From an uncultured Prevotellaceae bacterium (GTDB taxonomy: Bacteria; Bacteroidota; Bacteroidia; Bacteroidales; Bacteroidaceae), in contig OMXL01000025.1 of assembly GCA_900314985.1 (NCBI GenBank), positions 1 to 41,046 of the forward strand: a stretch of 41,046 nt of DNA. The letters run 5' to 3'. Shown here in pieces: positions 26,636 through 34,203 of this stretch (position 1 is its first letter; every line of letters begins with the position of its first letter). Position numbers and translations under genes: made by a program. Under the pieces are notes generated by a model. That model worked only from the letters and a program-made list of their open reading frames with translations, had not been told where the DNA came from and did not search any database.

Positions 26636-27392
26636 GGTCTGGGTTCTCCACGAATCCCTGGTATTCAGGGGCCAAGGCAGACATCACGCTGTCGTAGGCC
26701 TGATTCATCGTAGCTTGGATATTCTGTGCCCCCTGCCCTATTGGATAGACGGGCTGGTGGATAGTCAGCGACAAGGGGTGCCACGTAGCGAAATGCCAGT
26801 CTTTCATGCGGGGCATGATATTGAACGAGCCATTGATGGTCAATGGGACTACAGGCAACTGTAACTCGTCAGCCAGTGCGAAGGCGCCTTTCTTAAAGCT
26901 TCCCATGTGGCCTGTGAACGAGCGGGCACCTTCTGGGAAGACAACGACAGAGCAGTTGCCCGTCTCAAGGGTGTGACGTGCAGCCTCGTAGGTAGCCTTC
27001 ACCTTGCTGGGGCCTCGTTTGTCGACAAAAATCTGGTGTGACTTGCGACAGGCATAGCCCACAAACGGAATCTTATTGAGTTGGTACTTCATCATCCACT
27101 TGAAGTTACGACCTAAGAAGCCATAGATCAGGAAGATGTCAAAGGCTCCCTGATGGTTGGCCACAAAAACGTACGACTGGTTAGGTTCCAGGTGTTCACG
27201 ACCCTCTACCTTTACAGGTAATAGGAACACGCGCGTAATGATGCGTGCCCACCAGCGACCAGGATAGTAACCCCAGAAGTGGCCGTCGCCAAGGGCACAG
27301 CCTGCGCCCACCTCGATGGCAGTGATGATGGTGACAAGCACTGTAACGGGCAGTGCGATGAACAATTGGTAGATGTAATACAAATATTTCAT
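26631..27392 (-). CDS. plsC: 1-acyl-sn-glycerol-3-phosphate acyltransferase (PlsC family)
   Basis: 253 residues with an N-terminal membrane helix. Acyltransferase motif I is NHQGAFD (H80, D85), motif III is FPEGARS (152-158) and motif IV follows in LQLPVVPLTING. It transfers an acyl chain to lysophosphatidate at the inner membrane to give phosphatidate for phospholipid synthesis. The gene starts directly after an array of 7-base repeats that fills the gap to the upstream phosphoesterase, so its start lacks a Shine-Dalgarno sequence. It is the last gene of a likely minus-strand operon beginning at the DUF4369 lipoprotein. Confidence 0.92.
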   Translation of the reverse strand: MKYLYYIYQLFIALPVTVLVTIITAIEVGAGCALGDGHFWGYYPGRWWARIITRVFLLPVKVEGREHLEPNQSYVFVANHQGAFDIFLIYGFLGRNFKWMMKYQLNKIPFVGYACRKSHQIFVDKRGPSKVKATYEAARHTLETGNCSVVVFPEGARSFTGHMGSFKKGAFALADELQLPVVPLTINGSFNIMPRMKDWHFATWHPLSLTIHQPVYPIGQGAQNIQATMNQAYDSVMSALAPEYQGFVENPDQ

Positions 27393-27441
27393 GGAGAATG
27401 GAGAATTGAGAATTGAGAATTGAGAATTGTTAATTGAGAAT
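27393..27441. repeat. 7-base tandem repeat array filling the plsC/phosphoesterase gap
   Basis: Seven successive heptamers on the plus strand: GGAGAAT twice, TGAGAAT three times, TGTTAAT, then TGAGAAT. The array begins at the base next to the plsC start codon and ends at the first base of the phosphoesterase stop, leaving no unique intergenic sequence. Confidence 0.9.
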
Positions 27442-28445
27442 TATTGTTTTCGTTTTAAGGTAATAACGGTGATTTCTCTAGGCTGGTTCAGACGGAACGG
27501 AATAAGCGAGCCAGCGCCTGTGGATACATAGATGGCACGCGAACCTTCGTAGGTCATCCCCTCCCACTCCTGATAGGCCAAGGCCACGGGCGACCAGCCA
27601 AAGAGGGAGAACTGTCCACCATGCGTATGGCCACTCAACGTCAGCTGGGCGTTACACTCGGGCAGTATCTTCTCACGCCAGCAGGTGGGATCGTGCTGGA
27701 GCATGAGGACAAAAGGGAAGCCCCCTCCAACCTCCCCCAAATGGGTGAGGCTTTGCGAGGAAAAATTCAAACCTGTAAGTGTCTTGTCGACATCGCCTTT
27801 CTTGGGGGCACGATCGGCAACGCCCCAGTTCTCCATACCTGCCACCACGATGGAGTCGGAATCGCGATGAATGATGCGATGTTCGTTCAAGAGCAGGTCG
27901 AAACCCATCTTGCGAATGATATCCTGTGTCAGTTGACAGTTGCACCTCTTCTCAGCATCGTCGCAATTCTGATAGACATCGTAGTCGTGGTTACCCAATA
28001 CAGCATAGACGCCATCATGGGCAAAGAGCTGGCGGAAAGTCATCATGGGTGGTATGAGTTCCTGAGGTTGGATGTTCTGCATGTCGCCCGTAAAGACAAT
28101 CATGTCAGGTGCCTGACCATTGATGCTGTCTATGAGTTGTTGCACCATTCCTTCGCCATGATTCACCAGAGTACCCACATGGGCATCGGAGAACTGCACA
28201 ATGCGATAGCCATCGAAGGCTGCAGGCAGGTCAGCACTGGCAAACTCGATATGGCGTACCACCAAAGGACGGAAGCCTGCCGTCATTCCATAAACCACAA
28301 AGGCGATGATGACAACAGCAAGGGCAAAGCCCACCTTACGTCCATAGCGTCGGGGCATCAGCCAATGACAAAGCAGGTAGGCGATGGCAGGCAACACGAG
28401 GAAACCTACGACGAGGAAGAACGTTATGGCGAGACGGGCAATCAT
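27441..28445 (-). CDS. Membrane-anchored calcineurin-type metallophosphoesterase
   Basis: 334 residues. Two N-terminal membrane helices (to about residue 55) are followed by a complete metallophosphoesterase site: SDAHVG (D87, H89), TGDM (D121), GNHDYD (N152, H153), H251 in LQHDP and SGHTHGGQ (H273, H275). The arrangement resembles YkuE/LpxG-like enzymes that act on phospholipid or lipid-linked phosphates, and its neighbour is PlsC; the true substrate is not known. Residues ~229-243 (SSQSLTHLGEVGGGF) are encoded by a palindromic GC-rich repeat that looks inserted in frame. 7-base arrays abut the gene on both sides. Confidence 0.88.
   Translation of the reverse strand: MIARLAITFFLVVGFLVLPAIAYLLCHWLMPRRYGRKVGFALAVVIIAFVVYGMTAGFRPLVVRHIEFASADLPAAFDGYRIVQFSDAHVGTLVNHGEGMVQQLIDSINGQAPDMIVFTGDMQNIQPQELIPPMMTFRQLFAHDGVYAVLGNHDYDVYQNCDDAEKRCNCQLTQDIIRKMGFDLLLNEHRIIHRDSDSIVVAGMENWGVADRAPKKGDVDKTLTGLNFSSQSLTHLGEVGGGFPFVLMLQHDPTCWREKILPECNAQLTLSGHTHGGQFSLFGWSPVALAYQEWEGMTYEGSRAIYVSTGAGSLIPFRLNQPREITVITLKRKQ
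27718..27753. repeat. GC-rich palindrome inserted inside the phosphoesterase gene
   Basis: AAGCC at 27718 pairs with GGCTT ending 27753. The core is CCTC-C-CCCA-AA-TGGG-T-GAGG (27731-27750), 8 paired bases with one mismatch around a 2-base loop. This kind of CCCCCTCC-AACCTCCCCC palindrome recurs between genes in many Bacteroidota genomes (from memory). Here it lies in frame in a coding sequence. Confidence 0.6.
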
Positions 28446-28494
28446 ATAGAATTGAGAATTGAGAGTTGAGAATTGAGAATTGAGAGTTGAGAAT
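28446..28494. repeat. 7-base tandem repeat array between phosphoesterase and MetH-domain genes
   Basis: Seven heptamers on the plus strand: ATAGAAT, TGAGAAT, TGAGAGT, TGAGAAT twice, TGAGAGT, TGAGAAT. It starts at the base next to the phosphoesterase start codon and ends on the first base of the next gene's stop codon, again replacing the whole intergenic gap. Confidence 0.9.
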
Positions 28495-29309
28495 TAGAGG
28501 TTGGCACTTAGGTATTTCCGAACGACTTCTACTGGCAAGCCACGACGACGGGCATAGTCACGGAGCTGGTCTTCGCCAATGGTGCCCAACGAGAAATAGC
28601 GGGCCTGCGGATGGGCTATCATCAGACCAGACACGCTGGCATGAGGTTTCATGGCCCCACTCTCCGTCAGTCGGATGCCTATCTGGTGGAAATCAAGAAT
28701 CTCATTGAGCAGGAAATTGAAACTGGTATCGGGCAACGACGGATAACCCACAGCAGGACGAATGCCCTGGAACTGTTCGACGTGGAGCTGTTGCATCGTG
28801 AGATTTTCGTCAGGCGCATAGCCCCAATAGGTCTTGCGCACAGCTTCATGCATACACTCTGCGGCAGCCTCTGCCAAACGATCTGCCAGCAGTTGTACCA
28901 TCATCTTCTGATAAGCGTCGTTGTCGAAGTCTTTCTCCATGCCCATATCCACCGTAGTGGCAAAGAGACCTATTTTAGAGGTGAGGGGTGAGGGGTTAGA
29001 GGTGAGAGGTTGGATGAAGTCAGCCAGGCACAGGCACTCGCTGTCAGGCTCTTGCTGGCGTAGGAAGGGCAGACGGACCGTTCCATCATGGTTATCAACA
29101 ACAATATCATCGCCCTCACTATGGGCATCCAACAGTAGAAAGAGTGCATGAATCTTGTAGCGGCCTTCCAAATCAGACAACACAGCGACAGCCTCCTTCT
29201 GCAACTTCTGGCGCTCTGCCTCGGGCTTGTTGTGCATGCCCCAAGCATAGAAGAAGTAGTCCCAGTTGATGTAGGGCGTGAGCTGGTGTATGTCGTAGTC
29301 AATAATCAT
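28494..29309 (-). CDS. Stand-alone cobalamin-dependent methionine synthase reactivation domain
   Basis: 271 residues. The C-terminal half carries the AdoMet-dependent activation domain of MetH: YWGYAPDENLT, GIRPAVGYPSLPD (around residues 182-194) and GAMKPHASVSGLMIAHPQARYFSLGTI. In MetH this domain reductively methylates oxidised cobalamin. The catalytic homocysteine, folate and B12 modules are absent, so it would act in trans on a separate MetH. Residues ~100-112 (QPLTSNPSPLTSK) come from an in-gene 7-base repeat. Overlaps the upstream pyrC by ATGA. Confidence 0.82.
   Translation of the reverse strand: MIIDYDIHQLTPYINWDYFFYAWGMHNKPEAERQKLQKEAVAVLSDLEGRYKIHALFLLLDAHSEGDDIVVDNHDGTVRLPFLRQQEPDSECLCLADFIQPLTSNPSPLTSKIGLFATTVDMGMEKDFDNDAYQKMMVQLLADRLAEAAAECMHEAVRKTYWGYAPDENLTMQQLHVEQFQGIRPAVGYPSLPDTSFNFLLNEILDFHQIGIRLTESGAMKPHASVSGLMIAHPQARYFSLGTIGEDQLRDYARRRGLPVEVVRKYLSANL
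28975..29009. repeat. 7-base tandem repeat array inside the MetH-domain gene
   Basis: Five heptamers on the plus strand: TTAGAGG, TGAGGGG twice, TTAGAGG, TGAGAGG. The unit resembles the TGAGAAT-type units next door but is richer in G. Read on the minus strand it encodes the PLTS-NPSPLTS stretch, which has no counterpart in the MetH activation domain as I know it. Confidence 0.8.
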
Positions 29310-30646
29310 GGATGACGGAAAGTGATGGCCTCGCCAAGAACATCGGCAGAGACCTGACCATTCGTATAGACTGTCTGACCATTACACAGCGTACGCTCTA
29401 CGCGCCATTGATATTGATGCCCTTCCATAGGACTCCAGCCACACTTGCTGAGGATGCAGTCGCTGGTGACAGTCCATGGCGTCTTAGGACGTACGATAGC
29501 GATATCAGCACGATAACCTGGACGCAGGAAGCCACGCTGCTGGACGCCAAACAGACGGGCAGGATTATGACACATCAATTCGACCAATCGCTGAATGGTC
29601 AGCACGCCCTCGTCAACGAGTTCGAGCATGGTGACCAGCGAGAACTGTATCATGGGCATACCAGAGGCTGCCTTGGCACACCCACCCTCTTTCTGACTGA
29701 GCAGATGGGGAGCATGGTCGGTAGCCACCACACTGATACGACCATCATTAAGCGCCTCGCGCAGCATGAACTGGTCGACAGGCGTCTTGATGCTGGGATT
29801 CACCTTGATGCGCGCACCTAAGCGCTCGTGGTCGAGCTGGGTAAAGAACAGGTGGCCTACGCAGGCTTCAGCGGTAATATGAGCCGCATTCTCTTTGGAG
29901 GGGGCTGGGGGGAGACATTCCAGCTCTTCCGCCGTCGAGATATGTGCTACGTGCAGGCGCGTACCATATTTATTAGCTAAGGCCACAGCCTTGCGTGTTG
30001 ACTCCAGACAAGCTTCCTCTGAGCGTATCATGGCATGCAGGCTGACAGGGGGATCTTCGCCCCACGCCTCTTGCGCATTGGCCATATTACGATTGATGAT
30101 GTCTGTATCTTCGCAATGTACCATCAGTGGCAACTTGCAGGTCTTGAAGATGCGCTCCAGAGCCTCCTGACGATCGACAAGCATGTTGCCCGTAGAAGAG
30201 CCCATAAAGAGTTTGATGCCAGGAATACGGGTAGCATCGAGTTGGCTGAACAGGTCGGCATTATCGTTGGTAGCACCAAAGAAGAAAGCATAGTTCACAT
30301 GACTCTTCTTGGCAGCCAGCGCCTGTTTCTCCTGCAATGCCTCGAGCGTGGTGGTCTGCGGATTACAGTTAGGCATATCGAAATAGCTCGTCACGCCACC
30401 AGCGGCAGCAGCACGACTCTCGCTATCGATGTCAGCCTTGGCAGTCAGTCCTGGCTCACGGAAATGCACGTGGTCGTCAATCACACCAGGCAATACATAA
30501 CAGCCCGAAGCATCAATCGTCTCGTCAAACGATGCTTCGGGCTGTTGTTTACCTATTTCTATCATAGTGCCGTCTTCAACAACAATGTCGCCATTGAATA
30601 CGCGGCCTTCATTGACTATCGTTCCTCCCTTGATGAGTGTCTTCAT
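29306..30646 (-). CDS. pyrC: Dihydroorotase, class I
   Basis: 446 residues. It has the amidohydrolase metal site DDHVHFREPG (H59, H61), the carboxylated lysine GIKLFMGSS (K145), H177 (VHCED), H235 (HVAHISTAEE) and catalytic D310 in ATDHAPH. It interconverts carbamoyl-aspartate and dihydroorotate in pyrimidine synthesis. Residues ~244-253 (CLPPAPSKEN) are encoded by a CTCCCCCCAGCCCCCTCC-type stretch resembling the palindromic repeat in the phosphoesterase gene, probably another small in-frame expansion. It overlaps both neighbours by four bases (ATGA), so it sits in the middle of a tightly packed operon. Confidence 0.93.
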   Translation of the reverse strand: MKTLIKGGTIVNEGRVFNGDIVVEDGTMIEIGKQQPEASFDETIDASGCYVLPGVIDDHVHFREPGLTAKADIDSESRAAAAGGVTSYFDMPNCNPQTTTLEALQEKQALAAKKSHVNYAFFFGATNDNADLFSQLDATRIPGIKLFMGSSTGNMLVDRQEALERIFKTCKLPLMVHCEDTDIINRNMANAQEAWGEDPPVSLHAMIRSEEACLESTRKAVALANKYGTRLHVAHISTAEELECLPPAPSKENAAHITAEACVGHLFFTQLDHERLGARIKVNPSIKTPVDQFMLREALNDGRISVVATDHAPHLLSQKEGGCAKAASGMPMIQFSLVTMLELVDEGVLTIQRLVELMCHNPARLFGVQQRGFLRPGYRADIAIVRPKTPWTVTSDCILSKCGWSPMEGHQYQWRVERTLCNGQTVYTNGQVSADVLGEAITFRHP

Positions 30647-31428
30647 GGCTGGGGTACATTGGTCAGTGGAACTGCAGGCTGTACGGCAGCAGAGTCAGGC
30701 AGCGGTGCTGCGACATCGTCCACATCCTTGGTACCGTTCATGCGAGCTTCATTCTCTTGGGCAGTCTGATAATAGTCGCGCACATAGGGGTCGCTCTTGA
30801 ACTTATCAGTGGCCTTCGACATGATATCCTCAATCTGAGGAGTCAGCACAGGATAACGGTATTGGCTGGTAATCATCATGAAGATGCCCGGGCCCAGCAC
30901 GTTATCGAAGTTGTCGCAAATGAACTTCGTAACCAGTTTGTCCTCCTCTTCAGCAATCTGATCAGCCTCTGCACTGAGTTGGCGATCAATCTGCTCTTCA
31001 TCGACACCTTCGAGCAACATCTGACTCTGACGGTGAGAGAGCTCAGTCAGACGATTCGTCAGCTGGTTGTGCTTATCAATAAACACATACAGGCTGTCGT
31101 TCAGCGGAGTACCTCCAACGCTCTGCACAGCATTCTCAATGCGGATCACGATATCGCCCTCTTCCAGTACGATAGGCATGATGCTCTCGTCATCCATGAA
31201 GAGACTGACCATACGGACGGTATCCAACAGACCCGCAAAATGGAATTCGCCATGAACCATCTCGCAGGAGTCGATATTCTGAAGATCGTTGTTCTTCACA
31301 GCCTTCAGATAGAGCTTGCTGCCATCCAATGCAGAGATGGACGACGTTCCACGCACACTGTAAGAGCTGGCGCAAGAGGTTAACAATACCGTAGTAACGG
31401 CAATAATTGTGTAAAAGATTTTACTCAT
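30643..31428 (-). CDS. DUF4369-domain lipoprotein
   Basis: 261 residues. The signal MSKIFYTIIAVTTVLLTSC gives lipidated Cys19. The N-terminal ~120 residues are beta-rich and fit DUF4369 (GSKLYLKAVKNNDLQNIDSCEMVHGEFHFAG, DDESIMPIVLEEGDIVIRIENA), a domain often found before thioredoxin-like domains in Bacteroidales lipoproteins. Here no thioredoxin CxxC follows; instead a helical segment with acidic repeats and a Pro/Ala-rich tail. Function unknown. First gene of the operon, with a -7 box about 29 bases upstream. Confidence 0.8.
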   Translation of the reverse strand: MSKIFYTIIAVTTVLLTSCASSYSVRGTSSISALDGSKLYLKAVKNNDLQNIDSCEMVHGEFHFAGLLDTVRMVSLFMDDESIMPIVLEEGDIVIRIENAVQSVGGTPLNDSLYVFIDKHNQLTNRLTELSHRQSQMLLEGVDEEQIDRQLSAEADQIAEEEDKLVTKFICDNFDNVLGPGIFMMITSQYRYPVLTPQIEDIMSKATDKFKSDPYVRDYYQTAQENEARMNGTKDVDDVAAPLPDSAAVQPAVPLTNVPQP

Positions 31429-31456
31429 AGATATAGCTTACGTCTGAAATCATCGG

Positions 31457-31464
31457 CAAATGTA
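31457..31464 (-). promoter_or_regulatory. -7 box for the DUF4369-pyrC-plsC operon
   Basis: TACATTTG on the minus strand fits TAnnTTTG. No clear -33 TTTG. It lies between the terminator of the upstream gene and the lipoprotein start. Confidence 0.5.
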
Positions 31465-31486
31465 CGATGATATCTTGAAATAAGAA

Positions 31487-31524
31487 AAATATTTGCGCAA
31501 TTTTAAACTTTTGCGCAAATATTT
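31487..31524 (-). terminator. Perfect 14-bp stem terminator after the small membrane gene
   Basis: AAATATTTGCGCAA (31487-31500) and its exact complement (31511-31524) enclose a 10-base loop. On the minus strand the stem ends in ATATTTTTC, a typical intrinsic terminator for the transcript ending at 31530. Confidence 0.85.
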
Positions 31525-31529
31525 AGCAT

Positions 31530-31928
31530 TTATTTGGTGTCTTTCTCTAATTCGTTGGCTATACGATGACTGGTATAGAGTTGTAAGATGGCTGCCACAA
31601 GCAGTACGACAACCCAGTTATTGTGTACATATTTTATATAGCTCAACTGGTCGAAGCCAAGGAAGTTCGACTGATTGGCTATCATCAGCAGACCAGTCAC
31701 AAGGAACAACACGTCGCTGATCATCTGAATGCGACGCAGACGACGAATGGTGAAGTCCCTACCCTCATAGCGCTGGCGCAGCTGCATAGCGACAAACAAC
31801 AAGGCACCGGGAGCAAAGACATAAGGGGCCCACGAAAGGAACAGAACATTGGCACCAGCGCCAACAACCATCAACAATCCTCCTACTAACATCAGGAGTC
31901 CCTCCCACTTACTCAGCTGTCTCATCAT
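31530..31928 (-). CDS. Small four-helix membrane protein
   Basis: 132 residues with four hydrophobic segments: GLLMLVGGLLMVVGAGANVL, YVFAPGALLFVAM, VLFLVTGLLMIA and NWVVVLLVAAILQLY. A basic loop (RQRYEGRDFTIRRLRRIQ) lies between the second and third. No catalytic motif and no family I recognise with certainty. It overlaps the DivIC/FtsB-like gene by 20 bases and follows it on the same transcript, a pairing that suggests an envelope or division role, but this is only inference. Confidence 0.75.
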   Translation of the reverse strand: MMRQLSKWEGLLMLVGGLLMVVGAGANVLFLSWAPYVFAPGALLFVAMQLRQRYEGRDFTIRRLRRIQMISDVLFLVTGLLMIANQSNFLGFDQLSYIKYVHNNWVVVLLVAAILQLYTSHRIANELEKDTK

Positions 31929-32259
31929 TCAATATACTTTTTCCTGTTTGCTGGTCGTCGCTGAGCACAAAGATGTCCTCGTTGTCGGCCTTCATAAAAT
32001 AACGCTCTCGGGCAATCTTCTTGATAGCCTTCGGATCGCTGTCAAGTACCTTAATCTGCGCCTGGTCGTTTCTGTTCTGTTCTGTGTAACGATCTATCTC
32101 GTCCTGCAACTCATTGATACGCTGCTTATTGGCAATATGATGCCATACACTATTCTCGTCGACAAAACCTATCACGATAATGCCTATCAATGTCACGACG
32201 ATATATTTCAACGCCTTGACATGATAGATTCGGAGCAACACAGATTTGAGCTTTTTCAT
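31909..32259 (-). CDS. Septum formation initiator (DivIC/FtsB-like)
   Basis: 116 residues from ATG 32259; the frame extends to 32400 but that part lies across the promoter and into dnaX. A basic start (MKKLKSVLLRIYHVKALK) is followed by a single membrane helix (YIVVTLIGIIVIGFV) and a coiled coil (INELQDEIDRYTEQNRNDQAQI), ending with the FtsB/DivIC-type ERYFMKADNEDIFVL. It is a bitopic divisome protein that bridges early and late division proteins. It is transcribed divergently from dnaX from overlapping promoters. Confidence 0.82.
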   Translation of the reverse strand: MKKLKSVLLRIYHVKALKYIVVTLIGIIVIGFVDENSVWHHIANKQRINELQDEIDRYTEQNRNDQAQIKVLDSDPKAIKKIARERYFMKADNEDIFVLSDDQQTGKSILNDETAE

Positions 32260-32280
32260 ACTTTTCTCGCTATTCGCTTG

Positions 32281-32309
32281 CAAAGTTACAATTTTTTTTG
32301 GTAACTTTG
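32281..32309. promoter_or_regulatory. Divergent overlapping promoters for divIC-like gene and dnaX
   Basis: The -7 box TAACTTTG occurs on the minus strand at 32281-32288 and again on the plus strand at 32302-32309, only 13 bases apart and facing outward. For the plus promoter a TTG lies 21 bases upstream. RNA polymerase binding at one should exclude the other, linking dnaX and the division gene. Confidence 0.65.
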
Positions 32310-32330
32310 CACCATAAATCTCAAAAAAGT

Positions 32331-34133
32331 ATGGAATACATTGTATCAGCACGAAAATACCGCCCGATGTCGTTCGACACAGTGGTAGGTCAGCAGGCAC
32401 TGACCACTACGCTGAAGAATGCCGTCAGCAGCGGAAAGCTGGCTCATGCCTATCTCTTCTGCGGACCACGTGGTGTGGGTAAGACAACCTGTGCACGAAT
32501 CTTTGCCAAAGCCATCAACTGCCAGTCGCCTACGGCCAATGGTGAGGCCTGTGGACAGTGCGAGTCGTGTCAGGCCTTTAACGAACAGCGCTCGTTTAAC
32601 ATCTTCGAGCTTGATGCTGCCTCCAACAACTCTGTGGAGCACATCAAGACGCTGATGGAGCAGACGCGCATTCCACCGCAGGTAGGTAAATACAAGGTAT
32701 TCATCATCGACGAGGTTCACATGCTGTCGACAGCCGCCTTCAACGCCTTCCTGAAGACGCTGGAGGAGCCACCCGCACACGTCATCTTCATCTTGGCAAC
32801 TACCGAGAAGCACAAGATACTGCCCACCATCCTGAGCCGCTGTCAGATTTACGACTTCGAGCGCATGACGGTGCGCGATACCATCAACCACCTGAAGAAT
32901 GTGGCTGAGAAGGAAGGCATCACCGTTGAAGAGGAAGCGCTGGCCGTTATTGCCGAGAAGGCTGACGGTGGCATGCGCGATGCCCTGAGCATCTTCGACC
33001 AGGCAGCCTCGTTCTGTCAGGGCAACATCACCTACCAGAAGGTCATTGAAGACCTGAACGTGCTGGATGCCGACAACTACTTCAAGATTGTCGACCTCGC
33101 CTTGGAGAACAAGGCCATGGACATCATGGTATTGCTCAACAACGTCATCAACAAAGGTTTCGACGGTGGTCTGCTGATACAAGGTCTGGCCAAGCATGTA
33201 CGCAACGTACTGATGGCTCGCGACCCGCAGACACTGCCTCTGTTGGAAGTCAGCGACCAACAGCGCCAGCGCTACGAGCAACAGGCACAGAAGTGCCAGA
33301 TACCATTCCTTTATCAGGCGCTGCGACTCATCAACCAGTGTGACATCAACTACCGCCAGTCCAGCAATAAGCGTCTGCTGGTGGAGTTAACACTCATTGA
33401 GATAGCACAGATTACTCAGCCTGATGACAGCGTAGGCAGTGGGCGTAAGCCCAGAAGATTGAAATCCCTGTTTAAGCAACTGACATCAGCCGTTCAGCCC
33501 CAGAAAGCAGCCCCGCAGGTAGCTGCTGCTGAGCGCGTGGTGCCAAGTGAGTCTAGTGACTCTAATTCATCTAGTGAATCTGGTGAATCTAGAGACTCTA
33601 GACCATCTAGAGAATCTAACCCCTCTGCTGCCCCCAAGCGTCCTATGCTGAAGTCGGCAGTCAGCATGTCGTTTAAGAATATCCTTGAGAAGTCGAAGCC
33701 AAAGAAGATGTCAGTCATTCCTGGCACCCTCGACGCCTCCGACCCTAATGCTACGCCCAAAGACGAGGAACAGTCCTTCAGCCAGCAAGACCTGGAACTG
33801 CAATGGATGCTGATGTGCAACCGCATGCCACAGAAGCTTAGTGGCATTGCTACGCGCATGAAGAATATGAATCCCGTCATCACTGAATTCCCCAATGTCG
33901 AGGTGACGGCAGACAACCAGGTAGCCCTCGACCAGCTGGAACAAATCAAGGGCAGCATTGCCAGCACCCTCAAACTCTATCTGCACAACAAATCCATCAC
34001 CCTGACGCTGCGCTTAGCAGAACAGGAGGAGATAGCCCCTATCCTCTCGCGTCGCGAACAGTATGAGCTGATGGAAAAAGAAAATCCCTCAATCGGGAAA
34101 TTGAGGGAACTCCTTGGTTTGGAATTAGCTTAA
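32331..34133 (+). CDS. dnaX: DNA polymerase III subunit gamma/tau
   Basis: 600 residues from ATG 32331 (MEYIVSARKYRPMSFDTVVGQ), just after the promoter; the frame's earlier TTG overlaps the -7 box. Clamp-loader AAA+ motifs are all present: Walker A GPRGVGKT (45-52), zinc Cys64, 74, 77 and 80, Walker B DEVH (127-130), sensor-1 ATTEK and SRC (169-171). The C-terminal part after a Ser-rich linker (408-431, encoded by nine-base repeats) is the polymerase-binding tau region. It ends in a 9-bp hairpin (34085-34108) within its last codons. Convergent with asnA across a 7-base repeat array. Confidence 0.96.
   Translation: MEYIVSARKYRPMSFDTVVGQQALTTTLKNAVSSGKLAHAYLFCGPRGVGKTTCARIFAKAINCQSPTANGEACGQCESCQAFNEQRSFNIFELDAASNNSVEHIKTLMEQTRIPPQVGKYKVFIIDEVHMLSTAAFNAFLKTLEEPPAHVIFILATTEKHKILPTILSRCQIYDFERMTVRDTINHLKNVAEKEGITVEEEALAVIAEKADGGMRDALSIFDQAASFCQGNITYQKVIEDLNVLDADNYFKIVDLALENKAMDIMVLLNNVINKGFDGGLLIQGLAKHVRNVLMARDPQTLPLLEVSDQQRQRYEQQAQKCQIPFLYQALRLINQCDINYRQSSNKRLLVELTLIEIAQITQPDDSVGSGRKPRRLKSLFKQLTSAVQPQKAAPQVAAAERVVPSESSDSNSSSESGESRDSRPSRESNPSAAPKRPMLKSAVSMSFKNILEKSKPKKMSVIPGTLDASDPNATPKDEEQSFSQQDLELQWMLMCNRMPQKLSGIATRMKNMNPVITEFPNVEVTADNQVALDQLEQIKGSIASTLKLYLHNKSITLTLRLAEQEEIAPILSRREQYELMEKENPSIGKLRELLGLELA
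33553..33615 (+). repeat. In-frame 9-base tandem repeats in dnaX linker
   Basis: Seven units of the form CTAGTGACT / CTAGTGAAT / CTAGAGAAT with one or two changes each. Nine bases keep the frame, giving Ser-x-x triplets (SSD, SNS, SSE, SGE, SRD, SRP, SRE) in the flexible linker between the ATPase and tau parts. Confidence 0.85.
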
Positions 34134-34202
34134 TTATGCATTAAGCATTAAGCATTATGCATTAAGCATTAAGCATTATGCATTAAGCATTATGCATTAA
34201 GC
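34133..34202. repeat. Ten perfect heptamers between convergent dnaX and asnA
   Basis: ATTATGC and ATTAAGC units alternate in the order T,A,A,T,A,A,T,A,T,A (sixth base region T or A) for exactly ten units. The first base is the last base of the dnaX stop codon; the array ends two bases before the asnA stop. The whole convergent spacer is repeat. Confidence 0.95.
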
Positions 34203-34203
34203 A

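Noticed and set aside
27621-28469. 282-codon plus-strand frame opposite the metallophosphoesterase
   Set aside because: The minus strand has all metallophosphoesterase motifs; this frame does not resemble any protein.
30637-31383. 248-codon plus-strand frame opposite the DUF4369 lipoprotein
   Set aside because: The minus frame has a lipoprotein signal and operon overlaps; this one has neither.
32346-33281. 311-codon minus-strand frame opposite dnaX
   Set aside because: Antisense of the clamp-loader ATPase; no recognisable domain.
34133-34202. CRISPR-like array
   Set aside because: Seven-base contiguous units without spacers cannot be a CRISPR; no cas gene is present.
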